From: RYN-433 sp036558265
Lineage (GTDB): Bacteria > Planctomycetota > Phycisphaerae > Tepidisphaerales > Tepidisphaeraceae
DNA: 5,156 nt
Direction of reading: 5' to 3'
NCBI GenBank assembly: GCA_036558265.1
Contig: DATBFY010000601.1
Span: forward strand, 1-5,156
Positions 4,299 to 5,156 of this stretch are shown one piece after another. The notes under the pieces are model-generated. The model was not told the origin of the DNA. It saw nothing but the letters and a program-made list of their open reading frames with translations, and did not search any database. How positions within the stretch are numbered: the first letter of the stretch is position 1; every line of letters begins with the position of its first letter. Position numbers and translations under genes: made by a program.

Positions 4299-5156
4299 TC
4301 AGATGGCGTACGGGTCCACGCGGTCGTGGTGGACGACGTCACCGCGGTCGCCGCCGGTATCGAGGAGCGAGTCGGCGATGCCGTCCATGGCGTCGATGGT
4401 GTCGCGTCCGGCCTCGCCCTGGAAGACGTCCAGGCCGTCGCCGCCAACGAGGGTATCGTCGCCGTCGCCGCCCAGGAGGTTGTCGTTGCCCGCCCCGCCG
4501 TCGAGCGAGTCGTTGCCCGCGCCGCCGATGAGCACGTCGTTGCCGTCCGTGCCGGCGATCGTGTCGTTGCCGGCGCCGCCGTCGGCGGTCGCGTTGAGGA
4601 ACAGGCGCGAGAGGTTGACCGAGTCGTCGCCGTCGCCGGCGTTGACGACGACCTTGGTCACGTTGGAGAAGGGGCTTCCGGTCATGGCTGTCCCGTTGAT
4701 GGTGACCGACACGGCACTGCTCTTTCCGCTGACGCGGATTGTATCATCGCCCGGCGTGCCGTTCACCACCAAAGTGCCGCCGGTCTGACCGACGCCGGCC
4801 TTGTGGGGTGCCGGCAGGGCGACGGTGCCGGCGACCGAGAAGTTGAACACCGGCGAACGTGTATCGCTGGTGGTGAAGCTGATCTGACCGCGGCGGAAGG
4901 CAGCGGTCGAGGTGTCCAGGGCGACGGTGAACTCATCGGTCTTCCCGGGGGCGATGCTTGAGCTCAGGCCCTCGACCAGGCGATAGCCGGCCGGGAGCTG
5001 GACCGGCCCCAGGCGCAGCGTCGCATCCCCCTCGTTGGCAACGCGGAAGGTGCGCACCGGGCCGGGGGCGTCCACTTCGGCATCGGCGAAGAGGATCGGG
5101 GAGATCAGCCCATCGGCCACGGGCAGCGCCGAGCGCGACCCGCGCACCAGCCAGAC
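4299..5156 (-). CDS. Exported ASH-domain / RTX-repeat calcium-binding protein, 5'-truncated by window edge
   Basis: C-terminal 286 residues of a larger protein; the frame is open to base 5156 (…VWLVRGSRS), so the GTG at 5147 is probably internal. Nt 5111-4821 encode a beta-sandwich resembling the ASH / 'choice-of-anchor D' domain: FADAEVDAPGPVRTFRVANEGDATLRL, then SIAPGKTDEFTVALDTS and FNFSVAGTV. Next come GTPGDDTIRV and NAGDGDDSVNL, a spaced pair of degenerate RTX-type turns common in planctomycete surface proteins. Nt 4580-4392 encode seven uninterrupted nine-residue RTX units of the form GGxGxDxUx (for example GGAGNDSLD, GGDGDDTLV), which in the family fold as a calcium-binding beta roll. 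The protein ends with the non-repeat tail DGIADSLLDTGGDRGDVVHHDRVDPYAI. A cell-surface or secreted role is inferred, and the N-terminal function lies outside the window. No transporter genes are seen nearby. Confidence 0.88.
   Translation of the reverse strand, partial: VWLVRGSRSALPVADGLISPILFADAEVDAPGPVRTFRVANEGDATLRLGPVQLPAGYRLVEGLSSSIAPGKTDEFTVALDTSTAAFRRGQISFTTSDTRSPVFNFSVAGTVALPAPHKAGVGQTGGTLVVNGTPGDDTIRVSGKSSAVSVTINGTAMTGSPFSNVTKVVVNAGDGDDSVNLSRLFLNATADGGAGNDTIAGTDGNDVLIGGAGNDSLDGGAGNDNLLGGDGDDTLVGGDGLDVFQGEAGRDTIDAMDGIADSLLDTGGDRGDVVHHDRVDPYAI

Noticed and set aside
4392..4580. Tandem 27-nt repeat as a CRISPR-like or non-coding array
   Set aside because: The period is explained by the nine-residue RTX units in the coding frame; there are no identical repeats with unique spacers.
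2746..4788. 680-codon + strand open frame across the GH28 gene
   Set aside because: The translation is Ala/Gly/Asp/Val low complexity, typical of antisense frames in GC-rich DNA, while the - strand encodes clear GH28 motifs and RTX repeats there.

Overview
The window is GC-rich DNA from a bacterium with a polysaccharide-degrading, secretory lifestyle. The combination of a GH43 glycosidase, a secreted GH28 pectinase-type enzyme, a large exported protein with an ASH-type beta domain and RTX repeats, and an orphan HTH-like protein fits a planctomycete, perhaps of the Phycisphaerae. This lineage call is an inference from gene style, because no phylogenetic marker gene is present.

Layout. On the + strand, bases 1-738 hold the 3' part of a GH43 glycoside hydrolase gene. 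It overlaps by 17 nt a YihY/BrkB-type six-helix inner-membrane protein gene (722-1720). All other genes are on the - strand. A 150-residue protein gene (2195-1743) meets the YihY gene tail to tail across 22 bp and encodes an Asp-rich tail ending in Trp. A 430-bp gene-free stretch (2196-2625) follows, with palindromes, a T9 run and a long near-perfect inverted repeat. Next come a GH28 polygalacturonase-like enzyme with signal peptide (4167-2626), a 131-bp gap with two short hairpins (4168-4298), and the 3' part of an ASH/RTX-repeat exported protein gene (5156-4299).

How they may work together. GH43 enzymes remove arabinose or xylose units or cut arabinan/xylan, and GH28 enzymes cut galacturonan. 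The two hydrolases could therefore act on the same plant or algal pectic material, although they are on opposite strands and not in one operon. The RTX protein is probably a calcium-folded cell-surface or extracellular protein. The YihY protein and the acidic-tailed protein have no evident part in glycan use.

I see no CRISPR array, tRNA, rRNA, transposase or phage module. The least explained parts are the acidic-tailed small protein and the structured non-coding stretch beside it.
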